A DNA stretch of 64,000 nucleotides from positions 1-64,000 of the forward strand of contig JAJDAH010000224.1 of the NCBI GenBank assembly GCA_029261965.1, in the 5' to 3' direction. Under the pieces are notes generated by a model. It ran no database searches, was not told where the DNA came from, and saw only the letters and a program-made list of their open reading frames with translations. A program made the position numbers and the translations under genes. The DNA is from Polyangiaceae bacterium (GTDB lineage: Bacteria > Myxococcota_A > Polyangia > Polyangiales > Polyangiaceae). This document shows, one piece after another, positions 15,386 through 24,382 of this stretch. Numbering within the stretch: the stretch's first letter is position 1; every line of letters begins with the position of its first letter.

Positions 15386-18300
15386 TCACTCGCCGGGGGC
15401 GGGGGTCGGCGCCTCCCCGGCGAAAACAGCCAGCACTTTCCGCGCGACGGCTCGTGCGTCCTCGAGCACCAGGTAGAGGGCTGGCACGAGCAACAAGATG
15501 ATGAACGTGGCCGACAGAATGCCGAAACCGAGGCTCAACGCCATCGGGATGAGGAACCGAGCTTGCACGGACGTTTCGACGATCATCGGGGCGAGCCCCA
15601 GAAAGGTGGTGAGTGATGTCAACAGAATCGGCCGAAAGCGCCGGGCGCCGCCGGCTACGACGGCGTCGCGCGCTTCCATTCCTCGCGCCCGGAACTTGTT
15701 GGTGGCATCCACGAGCACGAGCGAGTCGTTCACGACCACGCCGGAGAGCGCGATGATCCCGAACATGCTGATGATGCTCATTTCGAACCCCATGAGCAGG
15801 TGCCCCGCAACCGCACCGACGATACCGAATGGGATCGCCGACATCACGATGGCTGGCTGCGCGTAGCTCTTGAACGGGATCGCGAGTAGCGCGAAAATCA
15901 TGAACAAGGCGACGATGTAGTTCCGCCCGAGGGACGCGAAGGTTTCCGCCTGAGCCCGCTGGGTGCCGACTTTTTCCGCGCTCAAGCCCGGGTACCGCCT
16001 CTCCAGATCCGGCAGAACGGTTTCGGCGATCGACGCCAACACCTCGCGCGGCGACTTTTGACCCGGGGCGAGATCCGCAGCCACGTTGACGACGCGTTTG
16101 CCATCCTCCCGGGTGATGACCGTTGGAGAGGTCGACCGCTCGAAACGCGCGACGTAGGCGAGCGGAACATCCCCACCCTCCGCCGTCCTGATCCGCAGCT
16201 TCTCCAGATCGTATTCCGACGACCGTTGCGATTCGGGAAGTCGCACGATGACTCGGACCTCGTTGCGCCCGCGTTGCTCCCGCAGCGCCTCTGCGCCAAA
16301 AAACGCGCCGCGAAGTTGACGAGCCACGTCGGCACCAGTCAATCCGAGCGTGCGCGCATGGGGTAGCAAGTGAAAATCGAGACGGGGTTTGCCCGACGAA
16401 TAGCTATTTTCGACGTTGGTCAGGGCGGTGTACTCGCGTAGCGTCGCGGTGAGCTCCTCCGAAGCCTTGCCGAGCACCTCGGTGTCGGTGTGACTCAGTT
16501 GAAGCGTGACGGCTGCGCCGGCCCCCGGACCCGTGGCGTGGTTGAACGCCAGAGCGTTGAGTCCGGGGATGGGCGGTGTCGCCGCCGCCCACTGTTTCGA
16601 GAACTCCTTCGAGGTGTAGCCGCGGTCGTCGCCCGGCACGAGGTTGACGGCGATGCCGACGACGTGGCTGCCGGCTTCCGGGGCGCCGGGGTTAGGGCCA
16701 CCGCCCCCGCGGGATTCCCCCATCGTGGTGACGACACCGCGGATCTTACTTCGTCCGCCCAATTTTTCGATCGCGACGTTGGCGGATTCTTCGAGCAGAC
16801 GTCGAACTTCCTCCGCCCTCGCCTGGGAGGCGCCGTAGGGCAACCTGGCCGAAGCACTCACGCGGTCCCCTTCGAGTTTCGGGAAGAAGCTGAACGGCAC
16901 GAGCCCGCTCGCCATGATGCCCGCGGTGACGATGATGAGACCGAGACCAACGGCGAGAGCGATGTACCGGAAATCCAGGACACGATTGAGCGCCGGTCGG
17001 TAGGTGTGCTCGATGATCCATTCGAGCCCTGCAGCGACTTTTTGCTGACCCCGGTCGATTCGTTCGAGGATCCGCGGCTGCTTCCGCCCGCTGTGCCCGA
17101 GGTGCGCCGGCAGGATGAAAAACGACTCGAACAGGCTGGCCACGAGGACCAAGCAAACGATCGAGGGAATGAGCATGAAGATCTTGCCGATGAAACCCGG
17201 CACGAAAAACAGCGGGCCGAACGCCACGACGGTCGTGAGGATCGCGAAGGTGATGGGCGTGGCCATTTCACGCGCGCCGGCGATCGCCGCGTCGAGAGGC
17301 GCAAGACCTTGCTGCTGCTTGGTGTATGTGTTCTCTCCCACGATGATCGCGTCGTCGACGACGATTCCCAAGGTCACGATGAACGCGAAGGACGTGATCA
17401 TGTTGATCGAAAGTCCGACCACCGGCATCATCGCCAATGCCGCGAGGAACGAAATCGGAATGCCGAGGGCGACCCAGGCGGCCAATCGCAGCCTCAAAAA
17501 GAGCGCCAGCGACACGAGCACCAGAACCAGGCCGAGCTGGGCGTTTCTCCGTAACAGATCGAGCCGTTCCGTCAGTCGCTCGGAGTCGTCGGACAGCACC
17601 GTCACGAACACGTTCTCCGGAAGCTCTTCGCGGAGCTCCACGAGATAGCTGCGCACGGCCTCGGACACCGACTTGGGAGTTTCGTCTCCTATGCGATAGG
17701 CGGTCAGCTCGATAGAGGGTTTGCCATCGAAGTAGGTGCTCTTGTCATCGTCAGCGTAGCCGTCGGTGATTTTTGCGATGTCCCCGACCCGGACTTCCGC
17801 GCCGTCCCTCGTGCCCTTGAGGATGACGTTGGCGAACTCGGTGACCGATCGCCGCCGGTCCGCGAGTCGAATGAGCACCTCACCCCCGCTAGTTTCGATT
17901 TCACCGCCGGGCAGCTCGAGCGAGGCGGCGCGGATCTCGGCGGCTACCTGTGCCAGAGTCAAGCCGTACGCCTCGAGGGACTCGCGGCTCACTTCGACGG
18001 CGACCTCCACCGGTGGCACACCGCTGATTTCGACTTGCGTGACGTCGGGTTTGGCCAAGAGTCCCGCACGGGCCCTCTCTGCAATTTCGTGCAGCGTTCT
18101 CAGATCGTGCTCACCCGCAATCGCGAGCGAGATGACCTCGCGGCGACGGCTGAGCAAGCTGACGATGGGTTTCTCGGCGTCTTCGGGAAACGTCGTGATG
18201 CGATCCACGGCGGACTTCACGTCGTCCAGGGCCTTGTCGGCGTCGGCGCCGGCGAGCAACTCGATGACGACACTGCCGGAACCCTCGTTGCCCGAAGCCG

Positions 18301-18586
18301 TGACGTGTTTGACGCCGTCGACACCGCGCACGTTTTCTTCGATGGCGAGCACGATGCCCTGCTCGACCTCCGGTGGGCTGGCGCCGGGATACGGAACCGT
18401 GACGCGAATCAGGTCGAGCGCGAACTCGGGAAAAACCTCCTGCTTGACACTCGTGGCGGCGAGTAGACCCGCCACCAGCACCATGACCATCACCAGGTTC
18501 GCCGTGACGGAGTTCTTCGCCATCCACGCGATCGGCCCCGGAGCTCGTGCCAGCTCTTCGTCGGTCGGTGGCGCGGAGTGACTCAT
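15386..18586 (-). CDS. RND-family efflux transporter permease (HAE1/AcrB-like)
   Basis: Proton-driven inner-membrane pump of a tripartite efflux system, 1066 residues from the ATG at 18586 that overlaps the adaptor stop by four bases. Features: first helix near 25-45 (NLVMVMVLVAGLLAATSV); then FPEFALDLIRVTVPYPGASPPEVE, the usual RND porter start; two repeats of helices with periplasmic loops; the helix-4 region LGIVVDDAIIVGENTY near 405 with the paired Asp that relay protons; and a second-half mirror ending VVNDSLVLVDATN near 980. It resembles HAE1 hydrophobe/drug exporters rather than heavy-metal CusA. No TolC-like outer-membrane factor is in the window, so it must use one encoded elsewhere. 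Substrate unknown. Confidence 0.93.
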   Translation of the reverse strand: MSHSAPPTDEELARAPGPIAWMAKNSVTANLVMVMVLVAGLLAATSVKQEVFPEFALDLIRVTVPYPGASPPEVEQGIVLAIEENVRGVDGVKHVTASGNEGSGSVVIELLAGADADKALDDVKSAVDRITTFPEDAEKPIVSLLSRRREVISLAIAGEHDLRTLHEIAERARAGLLAKPDVTQVEISGVPPVEVAVEVSRESLEAYGLTLAQVAAEIRAASLELPGGEIETSGGEVLIRLADRRRSVTEFANVILKGTRDGAEVRVGDIAKITDGYADDDKSTYFDGKPSIELTAYRIGDETPKSVSEAVRSYLVELREELPENVFVTVLSDDSERLTERLDLLRRNAQLGLVLVLVSLALFLRLRLAAWVALGIPISFLAALAMMPVVGLSINMITSFAFIVTLGIVVDDAIIVGENTYTKQQQGLAPLDAAIAGAREMATPITFAILTTVVAFGPLFFVPGFIGKIFMLIPSIVCLVLVASLFESFFILPAHLGHSGRKQPRILERIDRGQQKVAAGLEWIIEHTYRPALNRVLDFRYIALAVGLGLIIVTAGIMASGLVPFSFFPKLEGDRVSASARLPYGASQARAEEVRRLLEESANVAIEKLGGRSKIRGVVTTMGESRGGGGPNPGAPEAGSHVVGIAVNLVPGDDRGYTSKEFSKQWAAATPPIPGLNALAFNHATGPGAGAAVTLQLSHTDTEVLGKASEELTATLREYTALTNVENSYSSGKPRLDFHLLPHARTLGLTGADVARQLRGAFFGAEALREQRGRNEVRVIVRLPESQRSSEYDLEKLRIRTAEGGDVPLAYVARFERSTSPTVITREDGKRVVNVAADLAPGQKSPREVLASIAETVLPDLERRYPGLSAEKVGTQRAQAETFASLGRNYIVALFMIFALLAIPFKSYAQPAIVMSAIPFGIVGAVAGHLLMGFEMSIISMFGIIALSGVVVNDSLVLVDATNKFRARGMEARDAVVAGGARRFRPILLTSLTTFLGLAPMIVETSVQARFLIPMALSLGFGILSATFIILLLVPALYLVLEDARAVARKVLAVFAGEAPTPAPGE

Positions 18587-19812
18587 CCCTTTGTCGGCGC
18601 GGGGCCGGAAATGTCGGTCGCGGCCGGGGGTTTCGACTTCGAGTCGCGTTTGTCGACCTTCATGCCTTCGATGGGCAATGAAAGCGGACTCGTCACCACG
18701 TGGTCTCCAGAGTCGAGGCCAGTGACGTACAGCTGAGTTCGATCGGCCCAACGAACGTGCACGGCTTTGCGCGCCAGCGTGCCTTCGTCGGTCACGATCC
18801 AAACCCGCTCTCCGTCCTCGAGAGCGTCGCGGGGAATCATGAAGACATCGGAGATCTCGTTGCCGATGAGCTCGACGTTGACGAAAGAGCCTGGAAGCAG
18901 CGGCACGCCCCCGTCACGGACGGCCAGGGGATTGTCGATGCCAACGAGGAGCTGGGCCGTCCGCGTCTGCGGGTCGAGCCGGCTGACGAGTCGAAGGATG
19001 CGCCCCTCGTACTCGAATCCACCCGCTTGCCCCGTTTCTTGAAGAACGATGGCCCGCGACCCCTGCTTGGCGTTGACCTCGGGAATGCTCAGCTCTGCGA
19101 GCCGTGAAGGCGACACGGCGACCTTCACCCAAAACCGGTCGGTGCCGATTAGCGTGGCGAGGCGGGAGCTCGGTCCGACGACCTGGCCCACGTCGACAGC
19201 TTCTTCGACCACGGTAGCGTTGAACGGTGCCCGAAGAACGGTGCGGCCGAGACTGAGCTTGGCCCGGTTCAACCCTGCCCGGGCGCCCAAGAGCTCGGAC
19301 TTGCTCGATGCCAAGTGCGGCTTGCGGAGCCCGAGCTCCTTTTCCTGCTCGTCGGCACCGGGGCCGATCAGCGCCCACTCTTTCTCGGCGATGCGCTGAC
19401 GACCGCGCTCGATCTTCAGGTCGAGCTCGGCTCGATTGACTCGGGTTTTCTCCTGCTTGACCAGCAGGCCGTACTCGCTGGCCTCGAGCCGCAGCAGCGT
19501 CTCGCCCTTCTTGAAGCGACCACCAGGCTCGAACGACTCGTTCAACCAAATGACGCGGCCGGTGACCTCGGGCACGACCACGACCTCGAGAGCCGCTTCG
19601 ACGATGCCCGTCGCTTGGAGCTTCGCTGGGACGCGCGCTGACTCGACCTCGATGGTCTCGACCAAGGCGACTCGCGGAGGCGGTTTGTCCCGCTTCGCGG
19701 TCGGCGCAACGAGGAAGAGCGCTCGGGCGCCGCCCGCAGCACCGAGCAGGATCAACACCGGCAACAATAGCCGAGTCAGGATCTTGAACTTGAGGCTGCG
19801 TCCGTCGTTCAC
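18583..19812 (-). CDS. RND efflux periplasmic adaptor (membrane fusion protein)
   Basis: A 409-residue HlyD/AcrA-type adaptor that links the RND pump to an outer-membrane channel. An N-terminal signal/anchor (about 9-34) is followed by the lipoyl-like domain (VVVPEVTGRVIWLNESFEPGGRFKKGETLLRLEASEY, about 80-115), an alpha-helical hairpin (115-200) and the second half-lipoyl strand GRTVLRAPFNATVVEEAVDVGQ near 200. Beta-barrel and membrane-proximal domains come after that. A Lys/Pro-rich tail ends the protein. It is translated just ahead of the pump and coupled by ATGA. Confidence 0.93.
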   Translation of the reverse strand: MNDGRSLKFKILTRLLLPVLILLGAAGGARALFLVAPTAKRDKPPPRVALVETIEVESARVPAKLQATGIVEAALEVVVVPEVTGRVIWLNESFEPGGRFKKGETLLRLEASEYGLLVKQEKTRVNRAELDLKIERGRQRIAEKEWALIGPGADEQEKELGLRKPHLASSKSELLGARAGLNRAKLSLGRTVLRAPFNATVVEEAVDVGQVVGPSSRLATLIGTDRFWVKVAVSPSRLAELSIPEVNAKQGSRAIVLQETGQAGGFEYEGRILRLVSRLDPQTRTAQLLVGIDNPLAVRDGGVPLLPGSFVNVELIGNEISDVFMIPRDALEDGERVWIVTDEGTLARKAVHVRWADRTQLYVTGLDSGDHVVTSPLSLPIEGMKVDKRDSKSKPPAATDISGPAPTKG

Positions 19813-19915
19813 CGGACGCTTCTTCTAGCAGCCGGGATGGGTCCCGACATGCCGTATTTTTCCCGCCTGTTAGAGCTTAGACTGAACTTGCGGAAGCACT
19901 TCTGCCTCGGTTGGC

Positions 19916-21202
19916 TCAGCCCCCGCCGCCTTCGGGCTTTCGGCGGGAAAACGGTGACGGAAACGACTCGAGCCGGACCGTGCGGATGCGACCATCCTCC
20001 ATCGGCATCGTCGCGTCGTCGAGCCGCATCGACTGCACCTGCGCGAGGCGCCAGAGGAACTTCACCCCGACGAGGGGATGCTTCTGGACGAGCTCGTAGA
20101 GCTTTTCGCGGCGCAGCACCAACAGCAGTGACGGACTGGCCGCTCGCACGGTCGCCGACCTCGGGGAATTGGTCAAAAGGGCCATCTCGCCGAAGTGGCT
20201 CCCGCTGTCGAGGAACGCCAACGGCTTGCCGGCCCGGCGAACCTCGAGGCTACCGCTGACGATGACGTACATGGCCGCGCTCGTCGCTCCCTCTTCCACG
20301 ATCACGGTGCCGGCCGCGTGGACCTCGGTCGTCAACGCTTCGGCGACCAGCATGACCTCAGCGATGCTCAAGTCCGCCATCAGCGCGATGTGCCGCAGCG
20401 CATCGAAGCTCTTGTGAGCATTGCTCGTTCGAAGCAGCTCCGCCTTGCCGGAAGGACTCTGAGCTCGGAGAGCCACCGCCGTGATGTTGTCCTCGCCTCC
20501 ACGCTCGTTGGCCATGTCGACGAGGCGATCCGTCAGACCGTCGATCGGACCGTCGAGCAACCCCCGGAGCTCGTCCGGGTCCTCGCAGTAGTTGTGCAGG
20601 CCGTCGGAACAGAGAAGCAGCGTGTCGCCCGGCAAGACGTCGAAGACCAACGTGTCGACGTGGACCTCCGGCTGCGGTCCGACGGCGCGGGTGAGCATGT
20701 GTCCGGCGCTGTGGTCGGCGGCTTCTGCTTCGGAGAGCATACCGCGGCGAACGGCCTCGGCGACGAACGTGTGATCGTTCGAAAGCTGACTCAACGTGCC
20801 AGCCCGAGAGAGGTAGACCCGGCTGTCCCCAACGTGAGCTAGGGCGGCCCCATCGGCCTGAATTAGGAGCGCGCTACAGGTCGTGCCGGCTCCGTAGTGC
20901 TGCTTCTTGCTCTTGCCGAGGCCGTGCACGGCGCTGTTGGCCATCTCGACGGCGTGGCGCATCACTCTGGCCAGCTCGTCGCGCTTCGCATGCTCCGGCG
21001 CCGCCTGAAGCGCCGAAGATTTCGCACGGACGACGCCGGCGATCGTTTCTACCGCGAGCTTCGACGCCACCTCGCCCGCGGCGTGCCCTCCCATGCCATC
21101 GCAGACGATGTAGAGCCCCAGTCCCTCATCACAGAGGAAATCGTCTTCGTTGTGGTCGCGCTTCTTGCCCACATCCGTGCGTGCGTTGGTCGTCAGAGTC
21201 AT
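19916..21202 (-). CDS. PP2C-type Ser/Thr phosphatase fused to a cyclic-nucleotide-binding domain
   Basis: 428 residues, no membrane segment. The first 245 residues are a complete PPM/PP2C phosphatase with its metal-binding motifs: TDVGKKRDHNEDDFL (8-22), VCDGMGGHAAGEVA (about 33-46), ALAHVGDSRVYLSRAG (about 113), LLCSDGLHNY (about 187) and GGEDNITAVAL near 236. Residues about 275-395 form a cNMP-binding fold: hydrophobic LMLVAEALTTEVHAAGTVIVEEG, SGSLEVRRAGKPLAFLDSGSHFGEMALLTNSPRSATVRA. The FGEMALL-x5-RSATV segment is the phosphate-binding cassette with its Arg. Presumably a cyclic-nucleotide-tuned protein phosphatase; its target is unknown. Divergent from the cyclophilin gene. Confidence 0.9.
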   Translation of the reverse strand: MTLTTNARTDVGKKRDHNEDDFLCDEGLGLYIVCDGMGGHAAGEVASKLAVETIAGVVRAKSSALQAAPEHAKRDELARVMRHAVEMANSAVHGLGKSKKQHYGAGTTCSALLIQADGAALAHVGDSRVYLSRAGTLSQLSNDHTFVAEAVRRGMLSEAEAADHSAGHMLTRAVGPQPEVHVDTLVFDVLPGDTLLLCSDGLHNYCEDPDELRGLLDGPIDGLTDRLVDMANERGGEDNITAVALRAQSPSGKAELLRTSNAHKSFDALRHIALMADLSIAEVMLVAEALTTEVHAAGTVIVEEGATSAAMYVIVSGSLEVRRAGKPLAFLDSGSHFGEMALLTNSPRSATVRAASPSLLLVLRREKLYELVQKHPLVGVKFLWRLAQVQSMRLDDATMPMEDGRIRTVRLESFPSPFSRRKPEGGGG

Positions 21203-21278
21203 CGATCGGTGGCCTCGCTAGCGGAATCGCGAGCCTAGATCCAAAGCTGCAAAGGAGGAAGAATGCCCAGCGGCCATC

Positions 21279-22097
21279 GTGTTTCTACCAAGCAAACCCG
21301 CGCACCTACTCGTTGGAGCTTCGGCTTGCGTGCTGAGCGGCGCATGCGCTCCTAGCAAACCGGTCGAACGACTACCCAGCGTCGTCGAAGTTCCGCCACC
21401 GGCGAAGGACATCGAGCCGAGCGAAGATTTCGTGCCCGAACCCGTTTGCCAACCGACCCGCGTACCGTGGACGGGCAAGAAGCTCGCCGAGGTTCCGATC
21501 TCCGAAGGCGACCCGCTGGCGGGGCGCTTCACGCTGGCGCAGGCCCTCGACGGCCTCGGCGGCCGCGGCGGGCTCGTCGCTAGCATCGACACGTCGATGG
21601 GCATCATCGACTGCGAGCTCTGGCCCCACCTCGCCCCGCTCACCGTCGCCAACTTCGTCGGGCTCGCGCGAGGATTGCGCCCTTGGAAACGCGGTGAAGA
21701 TTGGGTGAAGGAACCGGCGTACGAAGGCTCGTCGTTTCACCGAGTCGTGCCGGGGTTCATGATTCAAGGCGGTGATCCGGCCGGCACCGGCAAGGGCGAC
21801 GCTGGCTACGTGATCCCCGACGAGGTGTGGGAGGGCGCCGAGCACGATCGGCCGGGGCTATTGTGCATGGCCAATCGGGCGCCCAACACTGGTAGCGTTC
21901 AGTTTTTCATCCTCGATGGTCCCGCTAAGCATCTCTCGGACTCCTTCACCATCTTCGGCGAGTGTGTTCCGCAGAAGCTCGTGACCGCCATTGCTTCAGC
22001 GGAGATGATCGCCGGAAAACCGACGAGCCCCGTCACCATGAGCGTGCGCATCGCGCGCGACGCCGACGTGCCGACACCGCCCGGACTCTGCGACTAG
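21279..22097 (+). CDS. cyclophilin-type peptidyl-prolyl isomerase, lipoprotein-like
   Basis: 272 residues from a GTG at 21279. The N-terminus looks like an export signal ending LSGAC. A proline-rich linker follows. The cyclophilin domain (about 95-265) has SIDTSMGIIDCELWPHLAPLTVANFVGLARG, the active-site SSFHRVVPGFMIQGGDP (Arg and Phe catalytic positions) and GSVQFFILDG. It is likely a periplasmic or outer-membrane-associated foldase. Oddity: the only strong Shine-Dalgarno (GGAGGA, 21254-21259) serves an ATG at 21263 that is out of frame and meets a stop after 31 codons, so the true N-terminus may differ or a small indel may be present. The stop codon overlaps that of the convergent transporter gene. 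Confidence 0.85.
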   Translation: MFLPSKPAHLLVGASACVLSGACAPSKPVERLPSVVEVPPPAKDIEPSEDFVPEPVCQPTRVPWTGKKLAEVPISEGDPLAGRFTLAQALDGLGGRGGLVASIDTSMGIIDCELWPHLAPLTVANFVGLARGLRPWKRGEDWVKEPAYEGSSFHRVVPGFMIQGGDPAGTGKGDAGYVIPDEVWEGAEHDRPGLLCMANRAPNTGSVQFFILDGPAKHLSDSFTIFGECVPQKLVTAIASAEMIAGKPTSPVTMSVRIARDADVPTPPGLCD

Positions 22098-24382
22098 CGG
22101 GCGCCGCCGCGACTCACCATGATGACCGCGCACGGGGCTTCGCGGGCAACACGAAGCGCGAACTCGCCGAAGACTCTTCGCCCGTCCGGCTGTCGTTGCA
22201 GACCGATGACGAGAAGGTCGTGTTTGCCGGCATGCTCGACGATGGTTCGAACCGGGTCCAGGCTCCGTTCTACGGCCACTACGGGCAGTCCGAAGGTGTG
22301 ATCCGCAGCGAGTTTCGTCAGCTTGGCTTTCGTCTCTCGCTCGACGGCGTCCGTGGCATCCGGCGAGATGACCTGTAGCCACGTGCTCTCACGAGGGAAA
22401 TCGCGGTCGAGACTGCCCAGCAAACGCGCACGAAGCTCGACGTGTCCGCCTCTGCCGCCCACCGGCACGAGGACCCGGCGAACGTCTGACAGGTTCCACC
22501 CGTCCGGACTCTTGAGGAAGGTGAAGTCGCCGGGCACCGCATTGAGCAACTCTTCGAGGTGGCCTCCGGAGATCTTCTCGAGAGCCTGCGTGAGGCCGAG
22601 CAGGAGCCCCTCGCAGCGATGCTCTTGCGCCACGCGGCCGATCTCGGGCCACGGGGCATGGGCGATCGTGATGAGCGCCTCGGGTTTGTGCCCGGCCTCG
22701 AGCGACTTGCGTAGCGCCTCGCCGACGACCAACTGGCTCGACTGAATACTCTCGGGCGGGTCGTCGTCACCTCGCGGCTGCGGCGGACGCATCACATTCA
22801 GCAACATGACGCGGCCGACCTTCGGCGGCGCGATCGCGGCGGCGACGGAAACCATGGCACCAGCGCTCTGAGGATTGGCGACGGGGACGAGCACGAGGGG
22901 GCTGTGACCGCGAAGACGGACCAGGGCGGGGTCCATCGCCTGGGTGAACGCATCGAACGTCTGGGCCCGACCAGAAAAGAGAGCGAAGTAGAGCAGAACG
23001 CCCAAACCCAGCCACACGACAGCGATGCCGCCAGCCGCCGGAACGGTCACTCCTTGGAAAATCGCCATTCCCATGCACGCCAGGCCGCCGACGACCGGCA
23101 CCGCAGGAAACCACGGGGTCTGGAAGCTCGGCGCCGGAACATCGCGATCCGCATCCGTCACGGCGACGGGATCGAGCACGACGCTGGTGCGGTCGCGAGA
23201 GCGTCTCCGCGCGAGAATGCTCGTCAGGTGAGCGAGAGCAAACGCGACGAGAAAAATCAGGCTCGCCGCAGCACCGGCCGCAGCGACGTCCGGCACCATC
23301 AAGAGAATCGTCGTGAGGGCGAGGGCGCTGGCGTAAATGGCCATCACCGGTGTGCCTAGCGTTTTATGGCGCTGACCGAGCACGACGGGCAATGTGCGAT
23401 CGCCGGCCATCGAGAGCGCAATGCGTGATGCAGCCAGGAGGTTCGCGGAAAGCGCCGACAACGTCGACAGCATCGCCGCGACCATCACGAGCCAGAAGCC
23501 CACCGGCCCCATGTAGTTGCGCACGGCGGTGGCCATGACGGTGTCCGGCTCTGCTTCGCTCATGGCCACGATCGAGCCACCGCTCTCGACGCCCACGGTC
23601 GACACGATGAACAAGAGCGGAATGTAGATGACGAGTGCCGCGCCGAGGGAGAGCAACATCGCCCGGGGAATGACTCGCGCCGGGGACTTCACCTCCCCTG
23701 CAATCGCCGCGATGAGGTCGAAACCTTGTAGAGCGATGAACGTGAAACCCATGGCCTGGACGAGGCCGCCGAAGCCCTTGGCGAAAAACGGGCTGAGCGA
23801 TTGCGTCGCCTCGCCGCCCCGCCCGATGAAAGCCCACGCTCCGGCAAGGATGAGCACGACGAACACGACGACCTTGCCCCAAGTAGCCCATTCACCACCA
23901 CCTGTAGCCTTGCGAATCAGCGAGAGCGTGTAGACGCCGGTCGGGGCCAAAGCCACAGCAACGACGGTCGTTCGCTGGTCTAGCCAGGCTGGCGCCGTCT
24001 CCCACAGCGCGCGAACCGTGGCTAGGGCAAAAGACGCGAACCCGAGAGCGTAGAGCACGCCGGCCACGATGTAGGCGAACCAGAGGATCCACCCGACGCC
24101 GAACGCGGAGCGAACGTCGAGCACCTTCTTCGCGAAGGTATAGGCCCCGCCGGACTCGGGAAACGCCGCAGACATCTCGGCGAAGCTGAGTGCGGTCAGC
24201 ACGGCGATGAAGCCATTCAACGCAAAAGCCAGGATCGCGCTCGGGCCGGTCGAGCGGAGCGCGACTCCGGCAAGAACCAAAATGCCGCCACCAACGATGG
24301 CGCCGACTCCGACGCCGGTGGCACCGACCAGGCCGATGGTGCGCTCGTTCGCCGGAGGTGTCGTGCTCGGCTTCGCCGTCAT
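22094..24382 (-). CDS. APC-family amino acid permease with C-terminal universal-stress-protein domains
   Basis: 762 residues. The first 470 form an APC transporter with about 12 helices: VGATGVGVGAIVGGGILVLAG in helix 1 with the glycine-rich unwinding motif, ALSFAEMSAAFPESGGAY in helix 2, and GFTFIALQGFDLIAAIAGEVKSP near helix 6. The cytoplasmic tail holds two UspA-like regions, about 495-640 (LVLVPVANPQSAGAMVSVAA) and about 643-755 (VRRVLVPVGGRGGH, then HDLLVIGLQ). Such APC-Usp fusions are known in many bacteria; the Usp parts are thought to sense nucleotides or stress. The substrate is probably an amino acid but unassigned. The start overlaps the upstream hotdog gene by ATGA. Confidence 0.9.
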   Translation of the reverse strand: MTAKPSTTPPANERTIGLVGATGVGVGAIVGGGILVLAGVALRSTGPSAILAFALNGFIAVLTALSFAEMSAAFPESGGAYTFAKKVLDVRSAFGVGWILWFAYIVAGVLYALGFASFALATVRALWETAPAWLDQRTTVVAVALAPTGVYTLSLIRKATGGGEWATWGKVVVFVVLILAGAWAFIGRGGEATQSLSPFFAKGFGGLVQAMGFTFIALQGFDLIAAIAGEVKSPARVIPRAMLLSLGAALVIYIPLLFIVSTVGVESGGSIVAMSEAEPDTVMATAVRNYMGPVGFWLVMVAAMLSTLSALSANLLAASRIALSMAGDRTLPVVLGQRHKTLGTPVMAIYASALALTTILLMVPDVAAAGAAASLIFLVAFALAHLTSILARRRSRDRTSVVLDPVAVTDADRDVPAPSFQTPWFPAVPVVGGLACMGMAIFQGVTVPAAGGIAVVWLGLGVLLYFALFSGRAQTFDAFTQAMDPALVRLRGHSPLVLVPVANPQSAGAMVSVAAAIAPPKVGRVMLLNVMRPPQPRGDDDPPESIQSSQLVVGEALRKSLEAGHKPEALITIAHAPWPEIGRVAQEHRCEGLLLGLTQALEKISGGHLEELLNAVPGDFTFLKSPDGWNLSDVRRVLVPVGGRGGHVELRARLLGSLDRDFPRESTWLQVISPDATDAVERETKAKLTKLAADHTFGLPVVAVERSLDPVRTIVEHAGKHDLLVIGLQRQPDGRRVFGEFALRVAREAPCAVIMVSRGGAR

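Noticed and set aside
16490-17554. A 354-codon plus-strand frame inside the RND pump gene
   Set aside because: Antisense shadow: the opposite strand encodes conserved RND helices, while this frame is Arg/Glu/Asp-rich with no recognisable domain.
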